64,000 nt of DNA from Hymenobacter sp. YC55 (GTDB taxonomy: Bacteria; Bacteroidota; Bacteroidia; Cytophagales; Hymenobacteraceae), in assembly GCF_029433095.1 (NCBI RefSeq), contig NZ_JARNTX010000003.1, positions 372,001 to 436,000 of the forward strand, written 5' to 3'. Position 1 is the first letter of the stretch. Every line of letters begins with the position of its first letter. The notes below the pieces were generated by a model. It was not told the DNA's origin. It was given only the letters and a program-made list of their open reading frames with translations, and ran no database searches. The position numbers and the translations under genes are program-made. Below, one piece after another: positions 25,931-34,644 of this stretch.

Positions 25931-27094
25931 TTATGGGCGCTGGGCCTGGCTGGCCGAGGCCGAAGCGGCGGCGGGCTGGATGGTGGTAGTGATGTGGCCA
26001 AGCTTCGAAACGGACGTCACCACCACGTCGCCCGGCTTGAGGTAGGCGGGTTTGTGGCGCTGCGCCTTGATGTAGCTTTCCTTCATGTAGGCGATGGGCG
26101 ACTGCCCCCGCAACCAGCTGAATGTGAAGAGGGATTTGGTAATGGCTCCGGCGATGAAGCCGCCGCCCGGCGCGCGGAAGGCGACGCCACTCGGGGTCCC
26201 GGTCAGCAGCACCGCGCCTTTCGGAATGCCCGCGCCGTCGTAGAGCGACGTGGGCTGGCCGTGGCTTTCCCAGCGCTTCTCCCCTTGGGTGGCAACTACC
26301 TCGGCGACAATCTTATCCAACTTCCAGACCATGTTCGCGGCCTTTTCCTGCTGGCGGGCCTGACCGTTGACGGTCAGGCTCAGCTGCAGGTCTTGATAGA
26401 AGGTACGCCACTGGCGGGGCACCACCACGTAGGGACCGGTCGGGAAAAAGTTGGGTACGCTCTTGGCATCTGAAAAGCCGGCGCCGCTCCCGAGGTTTTT
26501 AGTATTGATATGGCGCATGAGATAAGCGCGGTCCGTGAAATCGTTGACAACCAGGAAGCCGACCCGGGCCTCATCCAGCGGGGTGGTGGCTGTGATGGTG
26601 CGGTCGAAGACCACGCCGAGTTCCACTTCGTAGTCGAGCAGCCACTCCGGCTGGTAGGTGAGCTGGTGCACAGCGGCGCTGGTGGCCACCATTTTCGGAA
26701 AAAGAAACGGCTCGGTCATGCGGGCTTCGCGACCGTGCTCGGCGTAATTGATACCGAGCGCGGGGTGGTGGCTGCCCAGTACGGCCGGCAGCAAGTCGGC
26801 GTAGGCGCGCTTGACGTGGGTGGTTTCCGCTTCGATACGGCGCGTCAAGTCGTCGTGCGAGTAACCCACTAGCACATCCAGAGAATAGGCGTCGTAGCGG
26901 TTGAGTAATAGACTCAGGTCCACGCCACTCACGGCCTGCCCATCGTCTTCGAGCACAGCTAGGGTATGAACCCGGCCATCAACGCCAGTATAACGGGCCA
27001 GGCTAATAGCCTCGCGGAGAGGAGCTACATCAGCGGCCGAGGCCGGCAGCATTAAGCTGCTAAGGAGGGCAAGTAACAGGCAAAGGGCTTTCAT
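25931..27094 (-). CDS. exported fumarylacetoacetate hydrolase (FAH) family protein
   Basis: A 387-residue protein with a clear signal peptide (MKALCLLLALLSSLMLPASAA) followed by an FAH fold. The metal-binding pattern is seen in LDYEVELGVVFDR (Glu-x-Glu) and in VVNDFTDRAY, and LLTGTPSGVAFRAPG is the usual substrate-loop block. FAH-fold enzymes hydrolyse C-C bonds in diketo acids or decarboxylate oxaloacetate and are almost always cytoplasmic, so an exported one is odd. The C-terminus ends in a low-complexity Ala/Ser tail. No catabolic partner genes lie beside it. The minus-strand transcript probably ends at the hairpin at 25832-25866. Confidence 0.85.
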   Translation of the reverse strand: MKALCLLLALLSSLMLPASAADVAPLREAISLARYTGVDGRVHTLAVLEDDGQAVSGVDLSLLLNRYDAYSLDVLVGYSHDDLTRRIEAETTHVKRAYADLLPAVLGSHHPALGINYAEHGREARMTEPFLFPKMVATSAAVHQLTYQPEWLLDYEVELGVVFDRTITATTPLDEARVGFLVVNDFTDRAYLMRHINTKNLGSGAGFSDAKSVPNFFPTGPYVVVPRQWRTFYQDLQLSLTVNGQARQQEKAANMVWKLDKIVAEVVATQGEKRWESHGQPTSLYDGAGIPKGAVLLTGTPSGVAFRAPGGGFIAGAITKSLFTFSWLRGQSPIAYMKESYIKAQRHKPAYLKPGDVVVTSVSKLGHITTTIQPAAASASASQAQRP

Positions 27095-27328
27095 AAAGAG
27101 TTGTATTAAAAATTGTTGAGAAAGTTGATTCCCTCTCAGCGCGTAGCGACTAAGGGGGTGCCTGTGTTAGTGGGCAAGGAATAATTATGCTTTCGAGCAC
27201 AGCGCGCCGCTAACCCGGCACTGATACAATTCGGCGTAAGCCGGGGCAAGCCGCAGGAATGCGTAGCCAGTGGCATATGGAAGAGAAGTTGAGGCCATGT
27301 GGCCAAGACCCCTCGTCGCTAAACCAAG

Positions 27329-28249
27329 CTACTTGGTGAAGACGCGGTAGCTCAACGCGAGACGGAAAGTCAAGCCCTTTTCAATTTCCGGGCTGATGGG
27401 CTTGGGTTCATCCCCGAGCACGACAAAATCCACGTTGTCGGCTTTATCGTTTTCGTTGAACACCTCCAGGTTGCGGATAAGGGAGTAGCCTACTTTGGCG
27501 CGCAAGGCTAAACCTGGCTTAAGATTGTACTCGGCAAACACCCCCGGCGTGGCAAAAGAATAGCGTAGGTACTGATTCTCCTGAGCTAGGCGGTAGCTGC
27601 TGTTGCCCGCCAACAGGTCGAAGCCAGTGCTAAGCTTAGGGCTGTTGGTGTAGTTGATCGTCAGGCTGGTCGGGGCATCGCCGAAGATGCGCACCTTCTC
27701 CGACACCTGCCAGTCCAGTCCCACTTGCACGATGTAGAGCGCGCCGTAATACTGCTCGCGGTAGCCTAGCGAGCCCCGTAGCGCAAAGTTGGGCTTCACT
27801 TGGTACACGCCCCGTACGATGCCCCCGAACAGAAAATCCTCGCCTTTGATGCGCTTGAAGTCGGAGCTCAGGGTAGGCAGAAAAATGGCGTCCATCCGCA
27901 GCTTGTCGGACAAACGGCGATTGTAGCCCAGCGTAGGGGTTACGGAGTAGAGGTTGCTGACGTGGAAGCCGGGCCGGGTGCCGTGAAACGAGTACGCTTC
28001 GCTTTGCACCCCCAAAATCAGGTACTGCGACTTATCTTCTTTCAGGAAGTAAGGGATGCCCATATTGAAGCGGCTGACGCTGGCGCGAAAATCGTGTTTT
28101 TTGCCTTCCGGGTTTTTAAGCGTAAGCGGCAGGAACTCGGAGCTGAGATTGACGCCCTCCTGATAGCCTTGCGCCAGGGTTGCCTGAGGGAGAGCCAGTG
28201 CGGCTGCAGCGAGGATGCCTAGCAGTTGGGAATGGAGCGAAGTGAACAT
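27329..28249 (-). CDS. outer-membrane beta-barrel protein, DUF6268-like
   Basis: A 306-residue exported protein: signal peptide MFTSLHSQLLGILAAAALALPQATLAQ, then alternating amphipathic beta strands typical of a small outer-membrane barrel, closing with RLALSYRVFTK. The pattern resembles Bacteroidota DUF6268 proteins; function unknown. ATG at 28249 is preferred because it starts directly before the signal peptide. The upstream region holds two direct repeats of the LytTR type (28389-28421) that recur upstream of the LytS/LytTR genes near 32 kb, so it is the likely output gene of that system. Confidence 0.65.
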   Translation of the reverse strand: MFTSLHSQLLGILAAAALALPQATLAQGYQEGVNLSSEFLPLTLKNPEGKKHDFRASVSRFNMGIPYFLKEDKSQYLILGVQSEAYSFHGTRPGFHVSNLYSVTPTLGYNRRLSDKLRMDAIFLPTLSSDFKRIKGEDFLFGGIVRGVYQVKPNFALRGSLGYREQYYGALYIVQVGLDWQVSEKVRIFGDAPTSLTINYTNSPKLSTGFDLLAGNSSYRLAQENQYLRYSFATPGVFAEYNLKPGLALRAKVGYSLIRNLEVFNENDKADNVDFVVLGDEPKPISPEIEKGLTFRLALSYRVFTK

Positions 28250-28376
28250 GGGCTTGGTTGAATGAAGGGTGAATCCGCGAACCGGCACTCACCGGTTGGC
28301 CAACGCATCAACCGGGGCCCCCAAAGCGGCCTTGCCGTGTTGATGATTCAAAAGAACCGTCTCCTTGTCGCCCTTT

Positions 28377-28421
28377 TTAAGATACTGCGGTGAAGCCGGG
28401 CGCAAACGCGGTAAAGCCGGG
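28377..28421 (-). promoter_or_regulatory. candidate LytTR-type operator and promoter
   Basis: Two direct repeats, GGTGAAGCCGGG (28389-28400) and GGTAAAGCCGGG (28410-28421), start 21 bases apart, the spacing known for LytTR response-regulator sites such as that of YpdB. Read on the minus strand toward the barrel gene, the proximal copy is followed by TATCTTAA, a possible -7 box. A matching arrangement lies at 32023-32085. Confidence 0.55.
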
Positions 28422-28579
28422 ACAAAGGCACCTACCCCACATCAGCGTCGCGGCGTATCGCCCGAAATCAGCCAGCCTAGTTAGGTTCTATGGCTGTGGT
28501 CCCACTGCCCGGACCGAGGGCCACACCGGCTCCCACGGCCAGCGGCCAGAATGGGGGAGGTGCCCCAAGGTATAAGCGC

Positions 28580-29140
28580 ATGATTATTCCAGACTGTTGG
28601 GCCCCCATATTTCAGCTAAGGCCTGCTGAAGCTAAGCGGGCGGCGACCCTGTTCGCGCAGATGCACGAGGAACTGGCCTCCGACTACGCCCACAAATATG
28701 ATCTGCTGCGGGCCTACGTGCTGGAACTACTGCACCTGGGCTAGAAGCGGCAGCCCGTTACCCCGCAGCACCCCGCCCATTTGGCGGTGGCCCGGCTCTC
28801 CTCGCGCTTTGTAGAGCTGCTCGAACGGCAGTTTCCCATCTCCTCACCCTAACAGCGCATACCCCTGCGCACGGCCAAAGACTTTGCCGACCAGTTGGCT
28901 GTACACGTCAACCACCTCAACAAGGTGCTTAAAGGCAATACTGGCCGCACCACCACCGACCTGATCGGCAGCCGCGTGGCGCTGGAGGCCAAGGTTTTGT
29001 TGCAGCCGTCGGAATGGACGCTCTGGGAAATAGCCGATAGCCTAGGCTTTGTGGATGTGGCGCACTTCTCGCACTTCTTCCGCCGCTACGCCGCCGTAAG
29101 CCCCGGCACGTTTCGCGTGGTAGAAGCCGAGATGGTTTGA
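28580..29140 (+). pseudogene. AraC-family regulator, inactivated by two stop codons
   Basis: One continuous frame encodes the C-terminal two thirds of an AraC regulator: AKRAATLFAQMHEELASDYAHKYDLLRAYVLELLHL, a linker ending LLERQFPISSP, and the DNA-binding part LAVHVNHLNKVLKGNTGRTTTDLIGSRVALEAKVLL with WEIADSLGFVDVAHFSHFFRR. It is broken by TAG at 28742-28744 and TAA at 28850-28852, each explainable by one C-to-T change from a Gln codon. The N-terminal ligand-binding cupin is also missing. A separate functional DNA-binding fragment from the ATG at 28895 is conceivable but unlikely. Confidence 0.75.
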
Positions 29141-29795
29141 TTTCTACCGCAGCCAACAGGCCGAAGCGGCGGCCGTTGTAGCTGAAATTGAAGGTTTGGG
29201 GGGCCGCGCTGTGGCCCTCCCCCTCAACGTTGCCGATAGTAGCTCCTTTAAGCTGTTCTTCGCACAAGTCGCTACCGTCCTGACCGTTACCTTCAACACC
29301 GACCGATTCGACTTTCTCATTAACAATGCCGGTACCAGCCTAATTATTCCAATCGACGAGATAACGGAGGTCCAGTTCGACGAAATGCTTCAGGTGCATT
29401 TCAAGGGCGTATACTTTCTTACCCAACAGGCGTTGCCCCTGCTGCGCAACGGCGGCCGCATCATCAACATTTCCTCGGGTTCTACGCGCAGCTCCTTCGC
29501 GGGCGTTTCGGCCTATGCTTCCATGAAAGGGGCCGTGGAGGTCTTCACGCGCTACCTGGCCCTAGAGCTGGGCAGCCGGGGCATTGCTGCCAATGTAGTA
29601 GCCCCTGGCGGAGTGTTTGGTGGCGGAGCCATGCCGGATACGCCCGAAATGCGCGTCTACGTAGGTCAGTTAGCGGCCCTGGGCCGCACGGCCGAGCCCG
29701 ATGACATTGGCGGCGTGGTTGCTTTCCTCTGCACGGATGCGGCTCGCTGGGTGAACGGCCAGCGCTTGGAAGTGAGCGGCGGGGTGATGTTATAA
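29133..29795 (+). pseudogene. short-chain dehydrogenase lacking its N-terminal NAD motif
   Basis: From FYRSQQAEAAAVVAEIEGLGGRAVALPLNV onward the sequence is a well-preserved SDR: FDFLINNAGTS, INISSGSTRSSF, the catalytic YASMK, and a C-terminal GGVVAFLCTDAARWVNGQRLEVSGG. What is absent is the first ~30 residues with the glycine-rich TGxxxGxG nucleotide-binding loop. Upstream in the same region is the end of the AraC pseudogene, whose stop codon is a few bases before the SDR similarity, so a deletion appears to have joined the two genes. A shortened product of 199 residues could start at the ATG at 29196 but would not bind NAD(P) normally. Confidence 0.7.
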
Positions 29796-29836
29796 GCTAC
29801 AGTGGACGAGCAACCCCCGTCCTGTTTCTCCGCAAA

Positions 29837-29879
29837 AAAAGTACGTCGTTACCGACTTAATTGGTAGCGGCGTACTTTT
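29837..29879. terminator. bidirectional terminator
   Basis: AAAAGTACGTCGTTACC (29837-29853) pairs with GGTAGCGGCGTACTTTT (29863-29879) with only G-U wobbles, around a 9-base loop. A-runs and T-runs flank it on both sides, so it can end the plus-strand SDR transcript and the minus-strand LytTR transcript. Confidence 0.8.
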
Positions 29880-29920
29880 ATAATTATAGGGGACAAGTTG
29901 CAATGCAATGCTCAAACGTG

Positions 29921-30703
29921 CTACTGCAACCAGCGCTTGAACAGGGGGACCCGGTCGCGGCTGACTAGAACTTCCTCCTGGCGCGGGGGCAGCAATTCAA
30001 TTTTAAGCTTGCCCGCGAAGTAGCTGTAAATCCGGCCGATGGCTTTGAGCGAGGCTAGGTACTGCCGGTTCAGGCGAAAGAATAACGCGGGGTCGAGTTG
30101 CTTTTCCAGCTGCTCCAACTTGTTTTCCAAGGGAAACTTGCGCCCGTCGTGGCGCACGAGGTACACGATATCGTGCAGGGTGTAGAAGTAGGCAATATCG
30201 TCCACGGCTACCGGCAGCAGCTCCTCCCCGGCCGTGACCAGCAGCCGGTGCCGGTAGCGGGACTGGGTGGGGGCGAGCTGCTCGAGGAGCTGCTGCATTT
30301 TCAGCAGTTGCGCGTCGCTGTCCTGCACTTTTTCCTGCGTGGTGGCCTTGCTCAGCCAGTAGGTGTGCTTTTCCAGGGCCCGCGCAATGTCGGTTGCCTG
30401 AATGGGCTTGAGCAGATAATCTAGACTGAGCAGCGCGAAAGATTGCAGGGCATACTCGTCGAAGCTGGTTGTGAAAATGATGGGGCTGCGCACAGGCACC
30501 GCGTCGAACACTTCGAAGCTTAAGCCATCATCCAACTGAATATCAGCGAAAATCAACTCCGGGGCGGGGTTGTTCAGCAGCCAGTCCACGGCCTCGGCCA
30601 CGCTGGGCAGTACGGCCTCTACTTCTACGGTTGGGTGCTTGCGCAGCAGGCTTTGTAGGTGCCGGGCCGCGAGGTCTTCGTCTTCGATGATGATGGTTTT
30701 CAT
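29921..30703 (-). CDS. LytTR-family response regulator
   Basis: A 260-residue two-domain regulator. The receiver domain has the acidic pocket IIIEDEDLAA, the phospho-acceptor Asp54 in LIFADIQLDDG and the conserved Lys99 in YLLKPI. A linker precedes a LytTR DNA-binding domain (LLVTAGEELLPVAVDDIAYFYTLHDIVYLVRHDGRKFPLEN, FFRLNRQYLASLKAI). Its ATG overlaps the stop of the histidine kinase gene by four bases, so they are translationally coupled. Direct repeats of LytTR type upstream of the kinase and of the barrel gene at 28.2 kb suggest autoregulation plus one visible target. Confidence 0.94.
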   Translation of the reverse strand: MKTIIIEDEDLAARHLQSLLRKHPTVEVEAVLPSVAEAVDWLLNNPAPELIFADIQLDDGLSFEVFDAVPVRSPIIFTTSFDEYALQSFALLSLDYLLKPIQATDIARALEKHTYWLSKATTQEKVQDSDAQLLKMQQLLEQLAPTQSRYRHRLLVTAGEELLPVAVDDIAYFYTLHDIVYLVRHDGRKFPLENKLEQLEKQLDPALFFRLNRQYLASLKAIGRIYSYFAGKLKIELLPPRQEEVLVSRDRVPLFKRWLQ

Positions 30704-31761
30704 TCCGGATGGGTGAGCAAGGGGAGGACAACTTCAAATTCGCTGCCCCGGTTGTCGATAAGTACGGGGCGGTCCGTCAGCAGCTGAAACCGGCTGACAA
30801 TGTTTTGCAGCCCTTGCCGGGTGCTTTTCTCCAGCACCGTTTTCGGGTGCATAGTATTGGTCACGCTCAGGGCCTGCTCGGTGGCCCGAATCGTGATTCG
30901 GAGCGGAAAGCGACTATTAATCGCATTGTGCTTGATGGCGTTTTCAATCAGCATCTGTACGGCCACGGGCGGCACGCGCAGTTGCAGCGCAGCCGGGTCT
31001 ATGTCTTTCACTACTTGTATCTTTTTCCCGAAGCGGATGGCGTTTAAGTACACGTACGCCTCCACGAAGGTCATTTCTTCGCTCAGGGAAACGGTCGTGC
31101 TCTTTTTGCTCAGCAAAATGTAGCGGTACACGTTGGCCAAGGCGCCCAAAAACTCCTGGGCCGGCTCGTTCTCGCCGATGAGGGCGGCCATCGTGTTGAG
31201 ACTGTTAAAGAGAAAGTGCGGGTCCACTTGCTGCTTGAGCGCCTCGAGGCGACTAATGGCATTTTCGCGCTCCAACGCCGCCGCGCGCATAAAGTAGTTG
31301 CGCCACTCCTGAAAGAAATAGACGCTTTCGTACACGTTGGTAATCAGCAAGGTCGTGAGTAAGCTGAAGCGCAAGTTGCGCCAGTAGGTAGGCACGAAAG
31401 CGGCACCTGGCTCCTCGAAGCGGACTTCCAGCCACGCGTTGAACAAGGTCGCGACCATCACAAAGCCGCTGCCGAGCAGCACGTGCAGCACGACCCGCCG
31501 CACCGTCAGTTTGTAGCCGGGCAGTCGGCGGCGCAGAAAAATGAAAATAGCCACATTTCCTTGCCAGTACAGGGCCGTAACCACAAAGTGGCTCAGCAAG
31601 TCTTGCCAAAAGGCAAGTGTGTCCGCCTTCCGCATCGTGACGGTTAGCAGTAAGCTCATGGTCCCGATACCTAGCCAGCGCAGCCGGGGCTCCTGCGCTA
31701 GCCACGGAGAAGCCGAGTCCGCGACCCGAGAAGTCGCCAGAGGCTGAGTAGAGGCATTCAT
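30700..31761 (-). CDS. LytS-type sensor histidine kinase
   Basis: A 353-residue membrane kinase: four hydrophobic segments in the first ~160 residues, then the His_kinase box QVDPHFLFNSLNTMAAL with the phosphorylated His, and an HATPase region with the N-box NAIKHNA and GLQNIVSRFQLL. It lacks a large sensory domain, so it probably senses through its membrane part. ATG at 31761 is chosen because the sequence from there resembles such kinases; the frame stays open to 31959, but that extension has no protein-like features. The upstream repeats place the promoter near 32,020, giving a leader of about 250 bases if this start is right. Confidence 0.9.
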   Translation of the reverse strand: MNASTQPLATSRVADSASPWLAQEPRLRWLGIGTMSLLLTVTMRKADTLAFWQDLLSHFVVTALYWQGNVAIFIFLRRRLPGYKLTVRRVVLHVLLGSGFVMVATLFNAWLEVRFEEPGAAFVPTYWRNLRFSLLTTLLITNVYESVYFFQEWRNYFMRAAALERENAISRLEALKQQVDPHFLFNSLNTMAALIGENEPAQEFLGALANVYRYILLSKKSTTVSLSEEMTFVEAYVYLNAIRFGKKIQVVKDIDPAALQLRVPPVAVQMLIENAIKHNAINSRFPLRITIRATEQALSVTNTMHPKTVLEKSTRQGLQNIVSRFQLLTDRPVLIDNRGSEFEVVLPLLTHPE

Positions 31762-32022
31762 GCAGTTAAAGAAGGCATAGCACAAGGATTTTACGGTGCC
31801 ACCAGGACGTAGAACTCTAGTGGCAGTTTGTTGCAGACGTGGGAAATTCAAGTGACCGTTCAGCTGCGCAAGCAGGTGCGCAGCAGCTTGACTACGCGCG
31901 CCCGGACGGTGTTCTACACAAGAAGCGGAGAATGAAACCACTACATGAGCGTTGAGCATCGCCAGAAGCGGTCAGCGTTTGCGACTAGCGAATTCAAAAG
32001 TCTACAAAGGCCCGACGCCGTC

Positions 32023-32085
32023 CAAGAATAGTACAGTGAAGCCGTAATATGCTGTGGTGAAGCCGGGCAATAGTGGGCTAAGCCC
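32023..32085 (-). promoter_or_regulatory. candidate LytTR-type operator upstream of the kinase gene
   Basis: GTGAAGCCG occurs at 32036-32044 and again at 32057-32065, 21 bases apart, with a weaker third copy (GCTAAGCCC) at 32077-32085. On the minus strand CGGCTTCAC is followed by TATTCTTG, a near -7 box. The core and spacing match the element at 28377-28421, where the same CGGCTTCAC stretch precedes TATCTTAA. Confidence 0.55.
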
Positions 32086-32229
32086 CGAAACGGTAGATTC
32101 TTCAGGCGAAGGTAGAAGAAGCGGGCAAGTTGTTCCGAGCTGGAAGCAACGTGGTAGCGCTCATAATGGACAGCCTGCTCAACACATGAAAAATTTCACG
32201 GGTGTGGGGGGCTAGAGCACGACGGGCTA

Positions 32230-32400
32230 TTACTCGCTAGGTAGCGTGGTGGCGGTTGAATCCGTAGCGTGGAGCACCGAGTGCTTTTTCACTACTAGCA
32301 CACCCAGAAAGCTAATTCCTAGATGCACTACTAAGTAAGCGCTAGGTATCGGCGCGACATCACGGACGGAAGCACGCACAACGGACCGTACAGGGCCGGC
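32230..32400 (-). pseudogene. possible C-terminal fragment of a membrane protein
   Basis: A minus-strand frame ending in TAA at 32230-32232 reads a hydrophobic stretch (AYLVVHLGISFLGVLVVKK) followed by a short polar tail. It resembles the last transmembrane helix of a transporter, but no start or upstream helices are present. It is reported only as a possible remnant in the otherwise empty region 32,086-32,475. Confidence 0.2.
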
Positions 32401-32475
32401 AAACTATTCGTCATCTGACCTTTTCAGCACATAACCTTGGACGTTTCAACAAAACAGCCCCGGCAGGCCTGACGG

Positions 32476-32483
32476 TACCTTTG
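32476..32483 (+). promoter_or_regulatory. Bacteroidota -7 box for the SDR/AraC pair
   Basis: TACCTTTG fits the TAnnTTTG consensus exactly and lies 36 bases before the SDR start codon at 32519. A convincing -33 TTG at the usual spacing is not seen. Confidence 0.45.
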
Positions 32484-32518
32484 CAATGTAGATTATACAC
32501 AACCTAACTCCTACACAC

Positions 32519-33334
32519 ATGAAAAAGACAGCACTAGTAACGGGCGCCTCGGCCGGGATTGGCAAAGCAACGGCTATTTATCTTGCCCAACATGGCTACA
32601 CGGTGTATGGGGGCGCGCGCCGAACAGACCATATGCAGGCCTTGAAAAGCTACGGCATTACCCCCCTGGCGCTGGATGTAACCAACGACGAGAGCGTGGT
32701 AGCGTGCGTCAATCAAATTTTCGCAGCCGAAGGCGGCATTGATATTTTGGTGAACAATGCCGGTTTTGGGTTGGAAGGGGCCATCGAAGATCTGCCTATG
32801 CAAGATGCGCGCTACCAGCTGGAAGTGAATGTATTTGGGGCCATGCGCCTGGCCCAACTGGTGTTGCCGAAGATGCGAGAAAACCGCTACGGCAAGATTG
32901 TGAATATTTCCTCCGTGGGCGGTAAGATTGCGTTTCCCCTCGGGGGGTGGTATCACGCCAGCAAATTTGCCTTGGAAGCCTTGAGCGATAGTCTGCGCAA
33001 TGAAGTGAAGGAATTTGGCATCGACGTCATCGTGGTGGAGCCCGGTGCTACCCGCTCGGAATGGGGCAATGTGGCCACCGATATTCTGCTGAAAGTGTCG
33101 GGCCATACCGCCTACCAAGACTTGACGACCAAAACCCATCAGTTATTTACTCGGCTCTCGAAGAATGTCGCCGAACCCCTCGTAATTGCGGAACTGGTTA
33201 AGAAGGGAATCGAAGCCAAAAGCCCCCAAGCACGATATACCACTTCCCAACTAGCCTCCCGTCTTTTGTTATGCTTGAAACGGATTCTGCCTGACAAGCA
33301 AATGGACCAATTGATTATGAGTCAAATAAAATAA
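32519..33334 (+). CDS. short-chain dehydrogenase/reductase
   Basis: A 271-residue classical SDR: TGASAGIGKATA nucleotide-binding loop, DILVNNAGFGLEGAIED, NISSVGGKI and the catalytic YHASKFALE. It belongs to the oxidoreductase/SDR-NAD(P)-dependent group with a C-terminal extension that may contact lipophilic substrates. It is followed six bases later by an AraC-family regulator gene, and the pair is probably one transcript from the -7 box at 32476-32483. Codon use is more AT-rich toward its 3' end and in the AraC gene than in surrounding genes, hinting that the pair was acquired horizontally. Substrate unknown. Confidence 0.92.
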   Translation: MKKTALVTGASAGIGKATAIYLAQHGYTVYGGARRTDHMQALKSYGITPLALDVTNDESVVACVNQIFAAEGGIDILVNNAGFGLEGAIEDLPMQDARYQLEVNVFGAMRLAQLVLPKMRENRYGKIVNISSVGGKIAFPLGGWYHASKFALEALSDSLRNEVKEFGIDVIVVEPGATRSEWGNVATDILLKVSGHTAYQDLTTKTHQLFTRLSKNVAEPLVIAELVKKGIEAKSPQARYTTSQLASRLLLCLKRILPDKQMDQLIMSQIK

Positions 33335-33340
33335 TGAACA

Positions 33341-34168
33341 ATGGATAACGTCTTTCTTCAACATAATTTCTTGTATGCGCGTGGCCATCAGAAAATAGAA
33401 AGTAGTGAACATTACTTTCCGGACCACGCGCTGGGAATTATGTTATCCGGCGAGTCGCATTATTTTTCAAACGAAGGATCGTTTGTCATGAGAGAAGGCA
33501 CCATCTGTTTAATGCGGCGGAATGAATTATTTAAAAAGCTGAAAAAAGTAGGTCCTAATGGGGAGCCACCTTCGTTGATCAGCCTATTCCTTGATCAAAA
33601 AACATTACGCCACTACGCAACCGAAAATAGCATTCCGAAGCAAAGTGCGTACAGGGGTAAGGCGATGCTCGACCTAAGCGGTAATTCGTTTTTGAAAGGA
33701 TTTTTCAACTCCTTATTACCGTATGTCGATAATCCGGGAAAGCTTCATGCGAAAATGGCGGAATTAAAAACCTATGAAGCCATTGAGTTGCTGCTTCAAA
33801 CGGGTGATAGTTACCGGAATTTCTTATTTGATTTTCAGGAGCCGCACAAGATAGATTTGGAAACGTACATGAACCATAATTTCAAGTACAATATTCCCTT
33901 ATCATCGTTTGCTAAATTGGCGGGACGCAGCCTTTCGACCTTTAAACGGGATTTTACAAAAATATTTGAAACCACGCCGGAAAAGTGGTTGCAACAAAAG
34001 CGGTTGGAACAAGCGCACTATCTCCTTTCAAAAAGAGAAATGCGACCCTCGGAGGTGTATTTAGAAGTTGGATTTGAAAACCTGTCGCACTTTTCCTTCG
34101 CGTTCAAAAAAACATTTGGCCTAACGCCAACCGAGTTGACCGAGCAAACGAAGCAGACTAGCTACTAA
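33341..34168 (+). CDS. AraC-family transcriptional regulator
   Basis: A 275-residue protein. The N-terminal ~160 residues are an uncharacterised sensor part (HALGIMLSGESHYFSNEGSFVMREGTICLMRRNE) as in ExsA-like AraC proteins; the C-terminal ~100 residues carry the two helix-turn-helix motifs, LSSFAKLAGRSLSTFKRDF and PSEVYLEVGFENLSHFSFAFKKTFGLTPTEL. It directly follows the SDR gene and likely controls it. The gene is markedly richer in A/T than its neighbours, which supports lateral transfer of this two-gene unit. Confidence 0.92.
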   Translation: MDNVFLQHNFLYARGHQKIESSEHYFPDHALGIMLSGESHYFSNEGSFVMREGTICLMRRNELFKKLKKVGPNGEPPSLISLFLDQKTLRHYATENSIPKQSAYRGKAMLDLSGNSFLKGFFNSLLPYVDNPGKLHAKMAELKTYEAIELLLQTGDSYRNFLFDFQEPHKIDLETYMNHNFKYNIPLSSFAKLAGRSLSTFKRDFTKIFETTPEKWLQQKRLEQAHYLLSKREMRPSEVYLEVGFENLSHFSFAFKKTFGLTPTELTEQTKQTSY

Positions 34169-34644
34169 CACGAACCAGGCACGATACTGCCTTTCCTCGC
34201 AAAATCACACCGGTCCTAAGCGTAGAGCCAATTAGATGTTACCTGCCCATCCATCTTTGATAATAAAATTCAAAAGTTGGCCAGACAGGGTGTTGTTAAA
34301 CAAATAGGAGAAACCTCCGACTCCGCCCTGACCGAGTTTGGCCAGTGGCCGCCAAGTAGTCATCAAATTCGTGTCGAACAGGGCCTCGGCCGGCAGGAGG
34401 CCCTGAGTTTCATAGTCGCTTGCAGTTGCTTTTGCAACAATCCCTACTCTTATCTGAGTGACTGATTGCAGATAGCTTTGCAAGCTTGAAAAGCGCCCTG
34501 CCGAGAAAAGTTCTATTTTATCTGCTCTGCTGAAAGTGGTTAGCGGAAATAAGATGAAGCTTGTTCTCAGAAGGCATCTGCCTCCCTGCTGCTATAAAAA
34601 GGTCCTGATTGGTAGGTTGACTTGGTCACGTGCAGGCTATAAAC
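34169..34644. other. intergenic region, no gene recognised
   Basis: About 475 bases between the AraC gene and purK. A minus-strand frame at 34232-34483 (83 residues) has some hydrophobic character but no recognisable family, no signal peptide and no promoter; I do not call it. No terminator hairpin with a T-run was identified after purK. Confidence 0.35.
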
